From Paraphysoderma sedebokerense (Eukaryota > Blastocladiomycota > Physodermatomycetes > Physodermatales > Physodermataceae), in the NCBI GenBank assembly GCA_025602915.1, contig JAHLJZ010000072.1:52055-116054 (forward strand): a DNA stretch of 64,000 nucleotides. The letters run 5' to 3'. Of this stretch, positions 39,794 to 51,148 are shown piece by piece. The translations under genes were made by a program, and so were the position numbers. Every line of letters begins with the position of its first letter. Position 1 is the stretch's first letter. The notes below the pieces were generated by a model. That model saw nothing but the letters and a program-made list of their open reading frames with translations, ran no database searches and was not told where the DNA came from.

Positions 39794-41429
39794 TTAGCCG
39801 AATTTCTGCTTAATGTCGACCCATTTGTTTTTGGTTCCCTCCTTGACAGAGTAATAGAACCACCGAAGGCAACTGTAGTCTTGCCTGGCGATAATGAATA
39901 ATGAGTCAGCCGAGCATTTTGACGGAATAGAAAAATAAAATACAAAGAATATACCAATCAAAGCTTTTCTTGGGATCACAATTACATCCTAATCTGACTA
40001 GATCATTTATACTTGTCGGACAGTGCATATATTGGTCATGAGAACTAAAGAATATTCAGATACGAATGAACTCATTAGCCATAGTTCCTTGTGGGAGAAA
40101 CAAACGTAAAACGTACTATCCAATATCCTCGAAAAAATGAATTTGCCCGGGATGCAAGAAAATGGAAGCAGCGATACTATGAATAACTGCGTCGCTCCAT
40201 CCTTCACTATAAAAGTTGCCTGTCGAGTCAAGATAATGGAAAAATCTTTCGTATTGAGGAGATCGAAAAAATCGAAGATCACCTATTTCAAAACTTGATA
40301 AGAAATGACAGAGATTGTAGTCACTTCATTAAACAGAAACAGAATGTAAGATATGGTACACGAGGCAATGCTTAGATAGGAAGTAAGGAGAACTGTAATA
40401 CTAACCCATCAGAGTCTTTAACGATGAATTTTAATGTGTTTTCTCTTGGTAACATGTTTTGATTATCTTTCATGAATTTTCGTACACTTCGCCATAACGT
40501 CGGAATAGCATTACTGGACTCAAATACCGCTATCGTAAATCCATAAAGTTTGTTGTTTTGTGCCTATAAGCGGGTAATCATTACAGTGTGTTAGGGGATG
40601 CAACACGGAAGCAGAAGAAATACGGCGAAAAGAACCATGAAAGAGAATGGATCATAATCCAAAGTACAATCGAATTCAGTGCCCGGATGGACTTTCCAAT
40701 AGTAATCACTTTAATGAAGGAAGGCAATCGATGATCGTATCGTTAGCGTATTGGAAAGGCACCCTAAGTAAAGTTGACAACATACTAGTCTTTTAACAAA
40801 GGATGCTTATAGAAGAAACCGCTATTGAACCGAGACCTAAAGTCACCGTAAGTAAAGGGGATAAAAGATATCAGAATTTATCATCAACAAGAAGAAATTG
40901 ATACAAACATATGTCGATTAAAAACTCCCTTCCGACCCACCCACTCCGGATGAGCCAAATGTTCCTTTGGTATCACCGCAAACGTAGTTTTTGCACTCGT
41001 AGTTTTAGCAGTCAGAGTTCTAAAAGACTCCGAAAACTCTTGATCGTTAATGAACACATAAGGATAATTGTATCGTCTATTATACCGAGCCTCGAATTGC
41101 TGCATCGTTTTGATCCACGGTTTAAGTTCGTCGTTCCTCACCAGTACAACAATAACGGCCTTCACTTTCCCTGGCAATGTGTCGCTCGGATTATTTTGGA
41201 ACCTGAGATGCAATGATGAATTGACTGATGGCGCAAACTTGTAGCGGTCCGAAGAAAGATGGTGATCGTTTTCCTTGCCGTCTGGCTTTATCCGTATCAT
41301 CGTTGGATGAATGTCATGGTCGGAATTTTGGTTCAATATGGCTGTTTCCGAATATTGAAAATGATGTGCCAGTGCTACTATTAAAAAGAGTACACAAATT
41401 ACGAAAAGTATTGTGCGTCGAGGTTTCAT
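39794..41429 (-). CDS. KRE2/MNT1-family alpha-1,2-mannosyltransferase
   Basis: GT15 enzymes are Golgi type II membrane proteins that add alpha-1,2-mannose to N- and O-glycans, a fungus-specific family. The N-terminus has a cytoplasmic stub and one membrane anchor (TILFVICVLFLIVALAHHF), then a stem. Catalytic-domain blocks appear in order across about six exons: KVKAVIVVLVRNDEL, NYPYVFINDQEFSESF, RFNSGFFYKHPLL, YYWKVHPGTEFDC, NKLYGFTIAVFES, YNLCHFLSSFEIGDLRFFRS (holding the proposed nucleophile Glu), GWSDAVIHSIAASIFL and QIHFFEDIGY. The last exon ends with DYSCLRWFYYS and a Lys-rich tail. The exon starting at 41429 is the only one with an ATG before the anchor. The divergent orphan ORF at 41573 shares its upstream region. 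Which of the KTR enzymes it equals cannot be told. Confidence 0.9.
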
Positions 41430-41572
41430 GAAATTGATTGATGATGAAGCGGAATGTCGGTTTGAAATGAAATTAGTCTGAACCGGCGGTGTGAGCTAAG
41501 AAAGTGTACTATTTCTAGTTTCAGATAACTATAATTATCAATGAAAGAGTTATATCCACATCATCAACGGGA

Positions 41573-41869
41573 ATGGAAATAGACTTAGGAGGATTTCAAT
41601 CCCTTTCCAGTTCTGGCCGCTCGGACTTTGACAATAATAACAATATCAGCGCCTTCGACAATCTGAATCACATGGAATTCGTCATTCAAGACACCAATTC
41701 ATATTACAGAAACTATTGCGGTGATATTGAAGCGAGAAAGACATTCCTGATGACGATTGAACAATTTGCATACTCTCGACCAGCCTTGAAAATAATCCGG
41801 TATCAAGTGATGTCTGCAATGACCAATCTAAAAAATTACGTGGAGCAGCAACACCTCTATTTAAATTAG
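41573..41869 (+). CDS. Orphan 98-residue open reading frame
   Basis: An ATG-initiated frame of 98 codons lies about 140 bases from the divergent mannosyltransferase start. It encodes an acidic, Asn-rich N-terminus (DFDNNNNISAFDNLNHMEF) and a helical C-terminus (ARKTFLMTIEQFAYSRPALK, then MTNLKNYVEQQHLYLN). There is no signal peptide or membrane span. No family is recognised. Composition and helix pattern look like a real small protein, but no splice or homology evidence supports it. Confidence 0.35.
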   Translation: MEIDLGGFQSLSSSGRSDFDNNNNISAFDNLNHMEFVIQDTNSYYRNYCGDIEARKTFLMTIEQFAYSRPALKIIRYQVMSAMTNLKNYVEQQHLYLN

Positions 41870-42072
41870 AAATTGATAATCTATTTTAAAGAAGTATAGT
41901 TGAATAGAGCCTGTTAAATTTCTTCAATTCCTACATCCGAAAGCACTGAAATTCTCCCGCGGTGATTGAATCCCAATCTAGCCTTCCATATTCAACGAAT
42001 AACTGCAATAACGATTCATTACAATATTTAACAATCTAGCCTCACAGGCAAGAATATCATTAATGCTTTTCA

Positions 42073-44678
42073 CTAAAAACCACCATTCATTACCGCCTCA
42101 ATGTCCTCTACTTCCTTAGGAGCATTGCTGCTCAAATTTACGAAAAAATTATCCCTAACTAGTATATTATCTTCAATCCGAATTCCAATATTGTGGTAGC
42201 GTGATGGAAACGATGGCGAGGGGGGAACATAAAGACCAGGCTCTGTTGATAACACAACGCCATTACAAACTAATTAGACATCTTGAGAATGGAGTTGCCC
42301 AAACTGATTTACGTACCAATTGTTACAACCATGCCGCTCTGCAATTTCCTGCTCCGACTAATGTCGGGAGTATCGTGAACATCTAAACCAAGATAATGTC
42401 CTATATGGTGTATATAAAGTACATTCGATACGTCCTATCGGAGATGTTATTTTAGAATGCGAGGACATCAAAAAGACATACGGAAATCAGAAGATAGAGG
42501 GCGTACCGATTTGGGACATGTAAAGCCTAACAGTTTCAATTCTTCGTATAGCATGTCTGTTGAGAAATCATGTATTTGATCTAATGACAGATTTGACCGT
42601 GCCGTACATAGCTTCAATTTTCAGAGTATCAAGACCGCATTAGAATTCAGGACTACAAATAGAGATTTAGAAGACCAAAGTACCTCAATGCATTTCCGCT
42701 GCACTTTTAACACCGCTCGGTACAGCTCTTTCTGTGGCTCGGAAAATTTTCCGCTTGTTGGAAATGTTCTAGTAATATCAGAAGCGTAATGATTATATTC
42801 CTGTTGCGTGTTTCAAAATTTAATAATTGCATTACTTCAACGCGGATATCAAGCAACGAGACTTACACCGCCGGCATCAACCAAAACCATGTCACCTTTG
42901 TTCAATACCATATTATTCTGTACGTAGTGCAACACCAACGCATTGGAACCTGATGCCACCACGGGAACGTAGGCGCAACCTGTTGAGCCGTTGTGTCGAA
43001 TTTGGTATTCAAAATAATTGGCCACTTGGTGTTCTGTATCTAAAGTCGGAGTGCGACGCATCAACTTATGTGATAGAAATTGTTCACAATTTACGTTGAC
43101 GAAAATGTTAGAATTTACCCTACATTACCTACCTTGACATTGACATATAGACGAAATGACCACAAACCTCTTGAAATGCTCTCCCGCTGATTTCGCCACC
43201 AGATTTCATGACCGTAGCCTCCGCTTCACTTTTGACTAATCTCAATTCTTGAATCAGCGGACTTATTCTTTTGACTTGTCTAACACTCAGCCCATCAAAC
43301 TCCATTTTCGATTTTCCACTACCTAAGCCGCGGTGCTGGTTTCCCTGCCAACTCCACCCGCTATTGCCATCTTTAAACCATTCCTTCACGCTTTCCAGCA
43401 CTCCCGTTCGATTCTTCCATGTATGTGTAGTCGGAGACGAAGAATGTGAAAGAGTCATATGAGTGGGATATAGGTTGGTAGAATGGACGATTGGCGGTGC
43501 TTCGATGTACAATGTCGATTTTTGCACTTGGACTTCATGAATTAATTGAGAGAAGAAATTGTGAAAGTGTTCTGTCGGGTACGATTCGTCCGCACGAAAT
43601 ATCTGTATAGCATTATCGGGTCCTATTGAACAGAAAGATTAAGAGGATGAATGGTGACGAATGGTCGAACGGACACAGTCACGGCCGAACCGAGAAGTCA
43701 GATGTTACCGGCAAAATGTCCAGTCCACGTCACTTCCTCTGGAGTTTTATATGGGACGAATAAGGTCATTTTATACTTTCGTGGCAGCGAATCTCGTTTT
43801 TCTTTTAAAACAATGAATGAGTAAGTTGGCCGGGGTGGACCCTCGATAATAATCCAACGCACCTAGAACCAATACTGAATCTGGTTCATTAAATCCTGTG
43901 AGGTAGAAGAAATCTGTGTTCTGATGGAATGGATAACTGATATACCGGAGGCGGACGAACAGGGGGAGGAAAATTCATGAAAGAAGGAAATTCAAATTAG
44001 TTTGACCACTGACCAGCTGCAGCAAGACCAATATAGTAATTTTGTACTTACAATATTTTGTTCGTGCTAAAACAAACTGGATTTCCGAATATAACAACTT
44101 TGCCACCGCTGTCGACATTTTCCATCAACCGCTGCCTCCTGCTCTCGTACTCTTCAACTGTAATCCCTCCCGTTAACTCTGAGTCTTTCAAAATATGTGG
44201 ATGTGTCGAATGGTGAGGCTGCCCGATTTGAGAAAATGGAGAGTGTGAATGAGCAGAAGTCGGAGAGTTGGCATTGGATTGAGAAGGAATAGAGCATGAC
44301 GCCGCTGTTGGTGTCATCGAATGTGCGAAATCCGTCGACGGTGAAGCGCTAGACGAGATACCTGTATGATGAAATATAAAATAAATACTTTAGTGCAAGA
44401 GATTATAAGACGAAAACACCGCAACTCCATATAGAATGTTGACATTGGAGACTGAGATGCCAAAGGATAGTGATGAATTGGACAGAGGACATCTGCAACA
44501 ATTCCAACTCTACTCAATTCCACCGAGAACTCAATTTCTATCAAGTAATACCTCTTATTGACAAGTATTTTACACTCCATGAACCGATGCGGGCCTTGTA
44601 AAGGTTGGACGACGGTAATTTCGTGATGCTTGCATTGAGCGACGTTCGTAGACAACGCAGACAGAGCGCAGACTGCAT
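42073..44678 (-). CDS. ICP55: Mitochondrial intermediate-cleaving X-Pro aminopeptidase (Icp55/XPNPEP3)
   Basis: Icp55/XPNPEP3 trims one residue from imported mitochondrial proteins. The N-terminus from the ATG at 44676-44678 ([20 protein letters not shown]) is basic and Ser-rich, as in a presequence. Exon 2 starts at 44361 and contains the family signature [20 protein letters not shown], then [14 protein letters not shown]. The middle exons carry the AMP_N domain: [20 protein letters not shown], and [18 protein letters not shown]. The C-terminal pita-bread fold has metal ligands in MVLVDAGG (Asp) and in TEPGLYVPP and NIGIRIED (Glu residues). The exon with [16 protein letters not shown] has a roughly 30-residue Ser/Trp/Gly insertion. 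The end MNGGF at 42073 lies after the last helix. Around ten exons are needed, and not every internal border was fixed. Confidence 0.9.
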
Positions 44679-45095
44679 TTTACAACAACCCGCAATTAAA
44701 AATGCCTCAAGCTCGACGATACGGTAGATAGATACTAATAGCAATAGATGGTTTAACACTTTCTGAAATGATGTCGACTTTTTGGATTCGTCCCGGAATT
44801 CGGCCCGATTAAGTAGACGAGTCACGTGATACTTGCACTTATATTATTATATTTGGGTTTAGATTGCATGTACGACGACGGTGGTCAATCAGATGATTAT
44901 ATTAAGTTATATAGATCATAGTCAAGGTATTAGAATTGCGAGCTCAAGTGAAGGCCACATAAGCGAGACCGAAAATACTTTTTAGAACAGCGTATCGTTG
45001 ACTAGGATTGGAATTTTGTCAAGTCCTGGGTTCGTCACAGTGCTGCTAGAGTGGTGCAGCCGATAGAACCATATCTTGCACTAATTCCGACAACC

Positions 45096-45168
45096 GGCCT
45101 TATAGTGTAGTTGGTCATCACATGGGACTTTGAATCCCAAGACCCCAGTTCGAATCTGGGTAGGGCCT
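45096..45168 (+). tRNA. tRNA-Gln (anticodon TTG)
   Basis: A complete 73-base cloverleaf is visible. The acceptor stem GGCCTTA pairs with TAGGGCC (one G-T wobble), the anticodon loop is CTTTGAA inside TGGGA/TCCCA, and the T-arm is CCCAG-TTCGAAT-CTGGG. The anticodon TTG reads CAA glutamine codons. A T-run follows immediately and would stop RNA polymerase III. Confidence 0.92.
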
Positions 45169-45174
45169 TTTTAT
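45168..45174 (+). terminator. Pol III T-run terminator of tRNA-Gln
   Basis: The tRNA 3' end is followed by a run of T residues, the normal termination signal of RNA polymerase III. Confidence 0.7.
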
Positions 45175-46726
45175 TTTGAATGTGTTTCGTTTCTTTTTTT
45201 TTATCTTTTCTACTGTCAATTAGAAAATCTTGTTTGGAGAATTTGTGCTACTGTAATCATTGGTGGTTTGGCCTCCGCAAGAGCAACAGGATAATTCTCG
45301 ATCACATGCATAACTCGTTTTTGTCGGGGAATGTCTAAAGTAACAAAGTTACAACATTGACATTAATTTCAGTATGTAAAAGCGCAATCTCTATCGCATA
45401 AAAGTCAATCAGCACTAATGAGGATGATGCAATGAAGAATACATCAAATTCAAATGAGAGAGTAAGCCCCCGTCATGGACTGTTGTAATTATAAACGATA
45501 GTAATATGTGATTACACCATGGTTGGGTCAACACTTGAAGCCAGCAAATAAAAAATTGTAGTTCCTTCGAGTTCTACTCCATTCTTACTAAGTACAGAAA
45601 GCGTTGACTTCACAACATGATTGTGGAACCGTTAGCACAAAAAGTAATCGAACTGTTAATCAATCTATCCCGTCTTTACGAATCATAGTCGCTCTTGACT
45701 CTTCACAGACCGTCGACTTCCACGTCGGGTTTTAAATCTTTGAAGTCTGCCAATTCTGTATCGGTGCCACCGACAGCGCATGATTGATTAGAGTCTTGGA
45801 AGAAAATTCTCTAACGCGGTCCTGGTCATTAGTAGCATTCGCGAGACTGTCATGAGAAGCTCTATTCATGTGGGAATGGAGTAGACCGAAAGTATTTGAG
45901 AAGGAAAAAGTAGGCCAAGTGGATGATGTTCATGTCGGTAATGACGGAAGGAGGATCGATGGTGATAAAAATCACCTCAGTAACAGGTTGAAAGATAGTG
46001 GTTAGGGTAGGGGGAATTGAACCAATTTTATTTGTCCTTGAAAGAAAATTAATTTTATTTCGCCCCTGTTAATGAAAGGTACATTTAAAGCCTCATCCGC
46101 CCTGGGGACGGTTGAAGCAAACAAACTAGGAGGAAAAGATATTGAAACCGACTGTGCGGTAACAGAATATAGACAGAACGACATATTGATACAAAAGATG
46201 TGAGAAATGAGACAACGGGACTACAATAAACATATTTTTTTTGAACTACACTTTCGCGGAACCCAACGACACAATCGATCCCTAACCTAGTTGCGATTAA
46301 CATAGAGCCGTTAGAAAGCACAAATTCATTGAAGGCCGGAATAAAACAATAAAAAATTCAGTTACTACCATTCTCATGAAACATTCCCACCTCACTTGAA
46401 AGAGCAATTAAATTAAACCTTTCTTAGTGTTCTCACCAATCCAAACAAGTACAAATAACTATTCGGTGACTAAAATGTGTGGCAACGAATCCTGAAAATG
46501 ATTTGTCCGAACTGGACCGATGATTTGAACGTTTTACCGAAATAGGCGAAACATTTCCCGAAGAAGACGATGAGATGAAGAGAGATGAAGAAGAATTGGA
46601 GACCTAGAGGTCTGACATTCTTGTGTACTTTTTCGGATTCCGTAGGTTGCTGGATTTGGTGTTGTCGGGCTTATCAAGAATTGATGGTGTACAGGTACAT
46701 GGATGAATGTGCTAAAGGGGAGAACT
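45175..46726. other. Gene-poor region
   Basis: No gene is recognised here. The only marked structure is a stretch near 46003-46045 that matches the repeat at about 63482-63525. Short frames on both strands lack domains. Confidence 0.45.
46003..46045. repeat. Dispersed repeat, copy 1
   Basis: The stretch TAGGGGGAATTGAACCAA and the bases after it (a TTTTATTTGTCCTTGAAA core) match 63493-63528 with few changes. A G-rich TTAGGGTAGG lead-in resembles the TTAGGT array at the other copy. This is probably the end of a mobile or dispersed element. Confidence 0.5.
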
Positions 46727-47330
46727 TTCACTGGACTCAAGTCACTCAACGAATACAAAACTACTATGGATAATGGATACAGCAGCAGACAGATATTGTG
46801 CAATGCAATATTACATTAATGGAAAGCACCTTCAATAGTATTTTCAATCTTTTTTCATGTTACTGCATTTTTTGCGTTGGGTCACGACTCATGGCTTGTT
46901 CGTGCATGGATCTTACTGCCTTCAATAACGGGAGTTCACCCATCCGGTACATGAGAACCTAAAAAAAATACTACATTGATCAATTAAGGTCACAAGAATA
47001 CTCTTGGTGTAAACTGTAGAGTGTAGACTGTATTAAGAACCGTGAACGGCAAAGTGTGGCCGCGTACAACGACATGAAATATAGAGAACAATGGAAACCC
47101 ACACATATACAGCAAAGTACACATCGATATAATACTGAATACATCATCATCTCGGGCTGCAGCTCCTTCCAATTTACACTCACAATGCTGTGATGGTCAC
47201 CGAGCCATGAGTGTTGCAGTTGTCGGGAGTGTTTCCTTGGTCAGTGCCCTTATTGCACGACCCTCCTCCAAGAGCCAAAAAAGTTGTTTCCACCGCCGCC
47301 GCCGCTGGCTGCGTCCATCCCTCCTGATGA
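46727..47330 (-). pseudogene. Truncated copy of the 3' end of the Gly-rich gene at 60.4 kb
   Basis: This segment is colinear with 59868-60530, the 3' flank and C-terminal coding end of the glycine-rich secreted protein gene. Shared landmarks are ACTTTCACTG, TTTTTTGCGTTGGGTCACGA, GTGTGGCCGCGT, and the end of the coding region, which here reads CNTHGSVTITAL before the stop at about 47188 and there reads CSTDGSVTITAL. Upstream the Gly-run is present (GGGGGNN) but in another frame, so the copy is frameshifted as well as 5'-truncated. It lacks the signal peptide and all Cys modules. It ends beside the start of the histidine kinase gene on the opposite strand, so that gene's upstream region now consists partly of this fragment. 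Confidence 0.8.
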
Positions 47331-47382
47331 TACGTCGTCTACCATCCCCTCGCCTTCACTGATACAGCCATCCGCAGCAATT

Positions 47383-50300
47383 ATGACGGAACAGAGTCAC
47401 GCCAACCTGCCCGCTTCCACCGTCTCCGATGATCCTGTGCAGCCGTCAAGTCTAAACGATTCGAGATCCGGCACGTCATGTAATACACTAAGAGTACTGA
47501 AAAGCTTTTTCGAATTTTCAGTCTTGTCCGGTATTGTGACAGTGGTAGCTTTTTTGATAGGCGTCGGTAAGCTTCTTTAATCTATGGTAATTCGGGCAAT
47601 TATACTCAAGAGAGTGACAAAGTTATTCTCAAGGTATATCGTTTGGCCTCTTTTTCCGGTTTCGATCTACCGAGATCGACCGATTCACCGCTTTTTTTCA
47701 GAATCAATGTGAAGGTGCGTCTATGGTTACGATCGTCCTTGCGATAGTTTTACCTGAAAACGTTTGAGTGAAATTGGACTGATGGATATAGAATTCTATA
47801 TCTCTACTTAGATCTGGCCATTCAACTGAAAATGAATCTTCAGCCAAACTTTGCGACATTGGTAGGTTTGTTGTAAATGCGACATTCCTGAAAGATCGGG
47901 TAAAACCGATCATATCATTGACTCTAAATGTACTTTTCACCTTTAGATATTTCGGCTTTGGCAAAAATGTTTATCCCAACTTGAACCAGTCTCAATTCGC
48001 CGCCTTCGGAGACGATAGTTCTTGGAATTCGTCAGAAATACGACACATTATGTTTGGATTACGAGTTCATTATAGTCGCAGAGCAGATTGGGAAAGAGAT
48101 TACAATATGACTATTACGACTAGAAATTACGATCATGTCGATCTGTCAAAAGATTCTCGTTTGCTGCCGATTCCTGTTCCGGATGCCGATGTGTACTTTC
48201 CCGCAATTTTAAAGATAGATGATGAAGAGCCGAAGCCATGGTTGGGCGACGACTTGCATGAAGCTCCTGTTGCTCGTTCCGCTATAGAGAAAGGTAAGAT
48301 TCTCTCATTATCAATGATTTGTTGAATGATTAATTTGATGACTCGGTCTTCTTCAGCGGAACAAACTAGACTCGCCGCCATCTCTGGTCAGATGCCTCTG
48401 GTCAGTCTGAAGAAAGGTGAGTTTAAATGCTAAATATAAAATAATGATTATAATGATCCATGATATTTTTAATATTATTTATTAAAGAGATATTATATAT
48501 ATAAATATATGATATTAGATCTCTGATCCTTAAAATTTATTTACTCACCGAACTATTGAACAGGGATTTTCATCATTCATCCGCTCAACATCACTTCACC
48601 ATATATCGATGCCAACAGTGGTGTCCTTTCTGGGTTTATGCTGGCTGCATATGATGTGGATCATATTTTCAGTACTTCATTCTCCCGAGGCAGTCTCCTC
48701 GAGAACATGCACATAAAGCTCTCTTTGTCGCCCCTCTTCCGTCTTTGGCCGAATTTTACGATGAACAGTATTCTGTCAACATCAACTTCAATAATGAATT
48801 AACGTTTCAGCTTTCCACAGATGCAAACAACCAGTTTTTACAGCGATATGGATACGATTGTAAAGACCTACTCTCTTTAGACAGTCCCATTCCAGTAATT
48901 AAAATTATGCCATCGTTTCACGATTTATGTACTACTTCCCGGGATAAGTTTGAAACCGATATTCGATGCGCAAATGGAAGGTTGTTTCCCGCGAAAGTAT
49001 TCTTCTTGGGAGGAACCCATGATTCATCAAATCAGATGCCGCGCTACGTTATGTTAATACGAGACTTGACAGAAGGTAACAAAGTACTGAAAGAACTATC
49101 GGACGCAAAATATGAAGCGCAAAAAGCCAATCAAGCTAAAACGGAAATTTTATATTTCCTTTCCCACGAGATTCGTAATCCTGTCCATGTGATTTTAGGG
49201 TTGTCCGATGCAGATGGTACGTTTTGTGTGGAGCATGTTTACAGCAAATCGACAAAACTAACGGGGATTTTTAGATTACCACCCTAATTCAGAGGAAGCC
49301 AATCACGATATATACTCTGCGGCAAAATTTCTTGAATCATTGGTAGAGGATATTCTCTCACTTCTAAATCTGAGAGCGGGATTACTGCCGATGAATATAA
49401 CGTCTTTTAATCTGAAAGAAATGATTGATTCCATTACTGAGGAACTAAAACTTCCTTTGGCTGTGAAATCTTTAAAATTTGACCTCACCGTACCTTCGGA
49501 AGACAAAAGTGCAGATATCGTCACCGACGAATACCGATTACGTGGTAGTCTTTACAGAATACTTGAGCACTCCATTAGAGTCGCTCCCCCTCACGGAAAC
49601 GTAGCGTTCTCGGTACAAGAAATTAATTCCTCCAATTCTTCAACCGAAGCCAGCGACGATTCGTCACCGCCCACTCGAAAATATCGTTTTATCATCACTG
49701 ACAATTCAGCTGGATACAGTGCTTCCGATATTACAAAATTTTCAATCCTTTCGATATGGATGTCTCCGCCAGTCAGGGGGAAATCTTTGGCGGAGTTGGT
49801 TTGGGTCTTGTGTTGGCGAATCAGTACTTAAAGACCCTAGGGGCTCAACTCATGTTTTCTTCAATCAAAGGAAGAGGCAACCATGTAGTGATTGATATAG
49901 AGTTCCCAGTTGTGAACTCAAGTGTGGACTCTTGTGGTCCGAAGGCTCGACTTGGTGGTGCCACAGTTGATGTGTCCCCACGGACGGAGACGACAAGTAT
50001 GCCGCAAGGAGTTTCGAAAGATCATTCTGCAGCAAATAAAACACCCAGAGTGTTACTGGTGGAGGATAATGCCATCGTTCGGAAAGTGACTGCCAAGCTT
50101 TTACAGAAAGCGGCATGTGATGTCATCATCGCTCACAACGGACAAGAGGCGATTGATATAATATCAAGAGATAACTCGATAGATTTGGTACTAATGGTAA
50201 ATCAATCATAAATTCTCACTAAAAACATATTTGTCTTAAGTAAAATAATTTGTTCTCTTTAATAGGATCTCATCATGCCAGTCCTTTCCGGACACGACGC

Positions 50301-50496
50301 GACCGTCAAATTACGATCTCAAAATTGTCGGTTACCTATCATAGCAGTCACGGCGAATGCTTTAAATGCCGAATTTGAACGTTGTAAAGATGAAGGATTT
50401 GATGATTTCGTTACAAAACCTGCTAGTGGAGAGACTCTTAGAAACATTGTTCAGTATTGGGCCGGATTCCGCCATGAGAGTCGTATTACAGATTAA
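47383..50496 (+). CDS. CHASE-domain hybrid histidine kinase
   Basis: The product is a membrane two-component sensor. Exon 1 (47383-47566) carries a first membrane span (VLSGIVTVVAFLIGV). The extracellular CHASE domain follows, with ADVYFPAILKI, PWLGDDLHEAPVARSAIEK and KKGIFIIHPLNITSPY; these blocks resemble cytokinin-receptor-type sensors. After a poorly defined second span region comes the kinase: H-box FLSHEIRNPVHVILG (His), N/D-box DNSAGYSASDITK and G-box GGVGLGLVLANQYLKTLGA. The C-terminal receiver domain has LLVEDNAIVRKV, the phospho-acceptor Asp in LVLMDLIMPVLSG, and the conserved Lys in FVTKPAS. The reading frame changes by one base near 48711-48720 and 49735-49744 and possibly near 47970-47985, all in short homopolymers. 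These may be assembly errors; otherwise the gene is broken. The ligand is unknown. Confidence 0.82.
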
Positions 50497-51148
50497 GGTC
50501 GAGATGAAGTAAAGAAAAAAATTGTAGGTTTGTTCACTGTATTCTGTCGCTTACTGGCAAATCTCACTTGGCTGACCAAAATTTTCTCATGTCGCTTTTA
50601 TTAATTGTTTATATGTTTATGTAATAATCGTTCAGTCAGCCTTGGTGACGTTTTAGCAAGACATGTACTCGTCACCAACGTTATACCACTTCACATATCG
50701 ATGGCATAATATCTGATACCTGCGGGCTTATACAAACACTTCAACAATTTCAATTTATAGTTTCATTTTGGAGGACAGTGCGAATGCGAATGCGAATGTT
50801 GGTTTTCCCCAATAATACTCGAAAATAATGAATCTTACCAGAGTAATGGAATGTAATCGCCTGTTTAAATGCATGTTGTTCTTTAATCTGAATAAATGTA
50901 GCCGTTTAATGAATTTGATTAAATTTGCAGTCGATGAACGTGACTTCAAACAAAGAGAATTAATTCTATATTCAACAGAAATGCACACTTTTTTTAATTG
51001 CATCGCTCGGACAGTGGTCTTTATTTCATACTGACCCGACTAAAATTGCCCTAGCCGCAATCCTATCTTCTGATAGGAGTCTTTCCTTCAAATTATTGTG
51101 GAGTTCCAGAAGATTGCTGCACAGAAATGAGTAGAGCACAGTAACAGG

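Noticed and set aside
47284-47382. Pro-rich N-terminal extension of the histidine kinase frame
   Set aside because: It would need a TTG start, and the Pro run is simply the antisense of the Gly run in the truncated Gly-rich copy. The ATG at 47383 is preferred.
47704-47964. 86-residue frame on the minus strand opposite the CHASE exons
   Set aside because: It has no domain, and the plus strand carries recognisable CHASE sequence in the same region.
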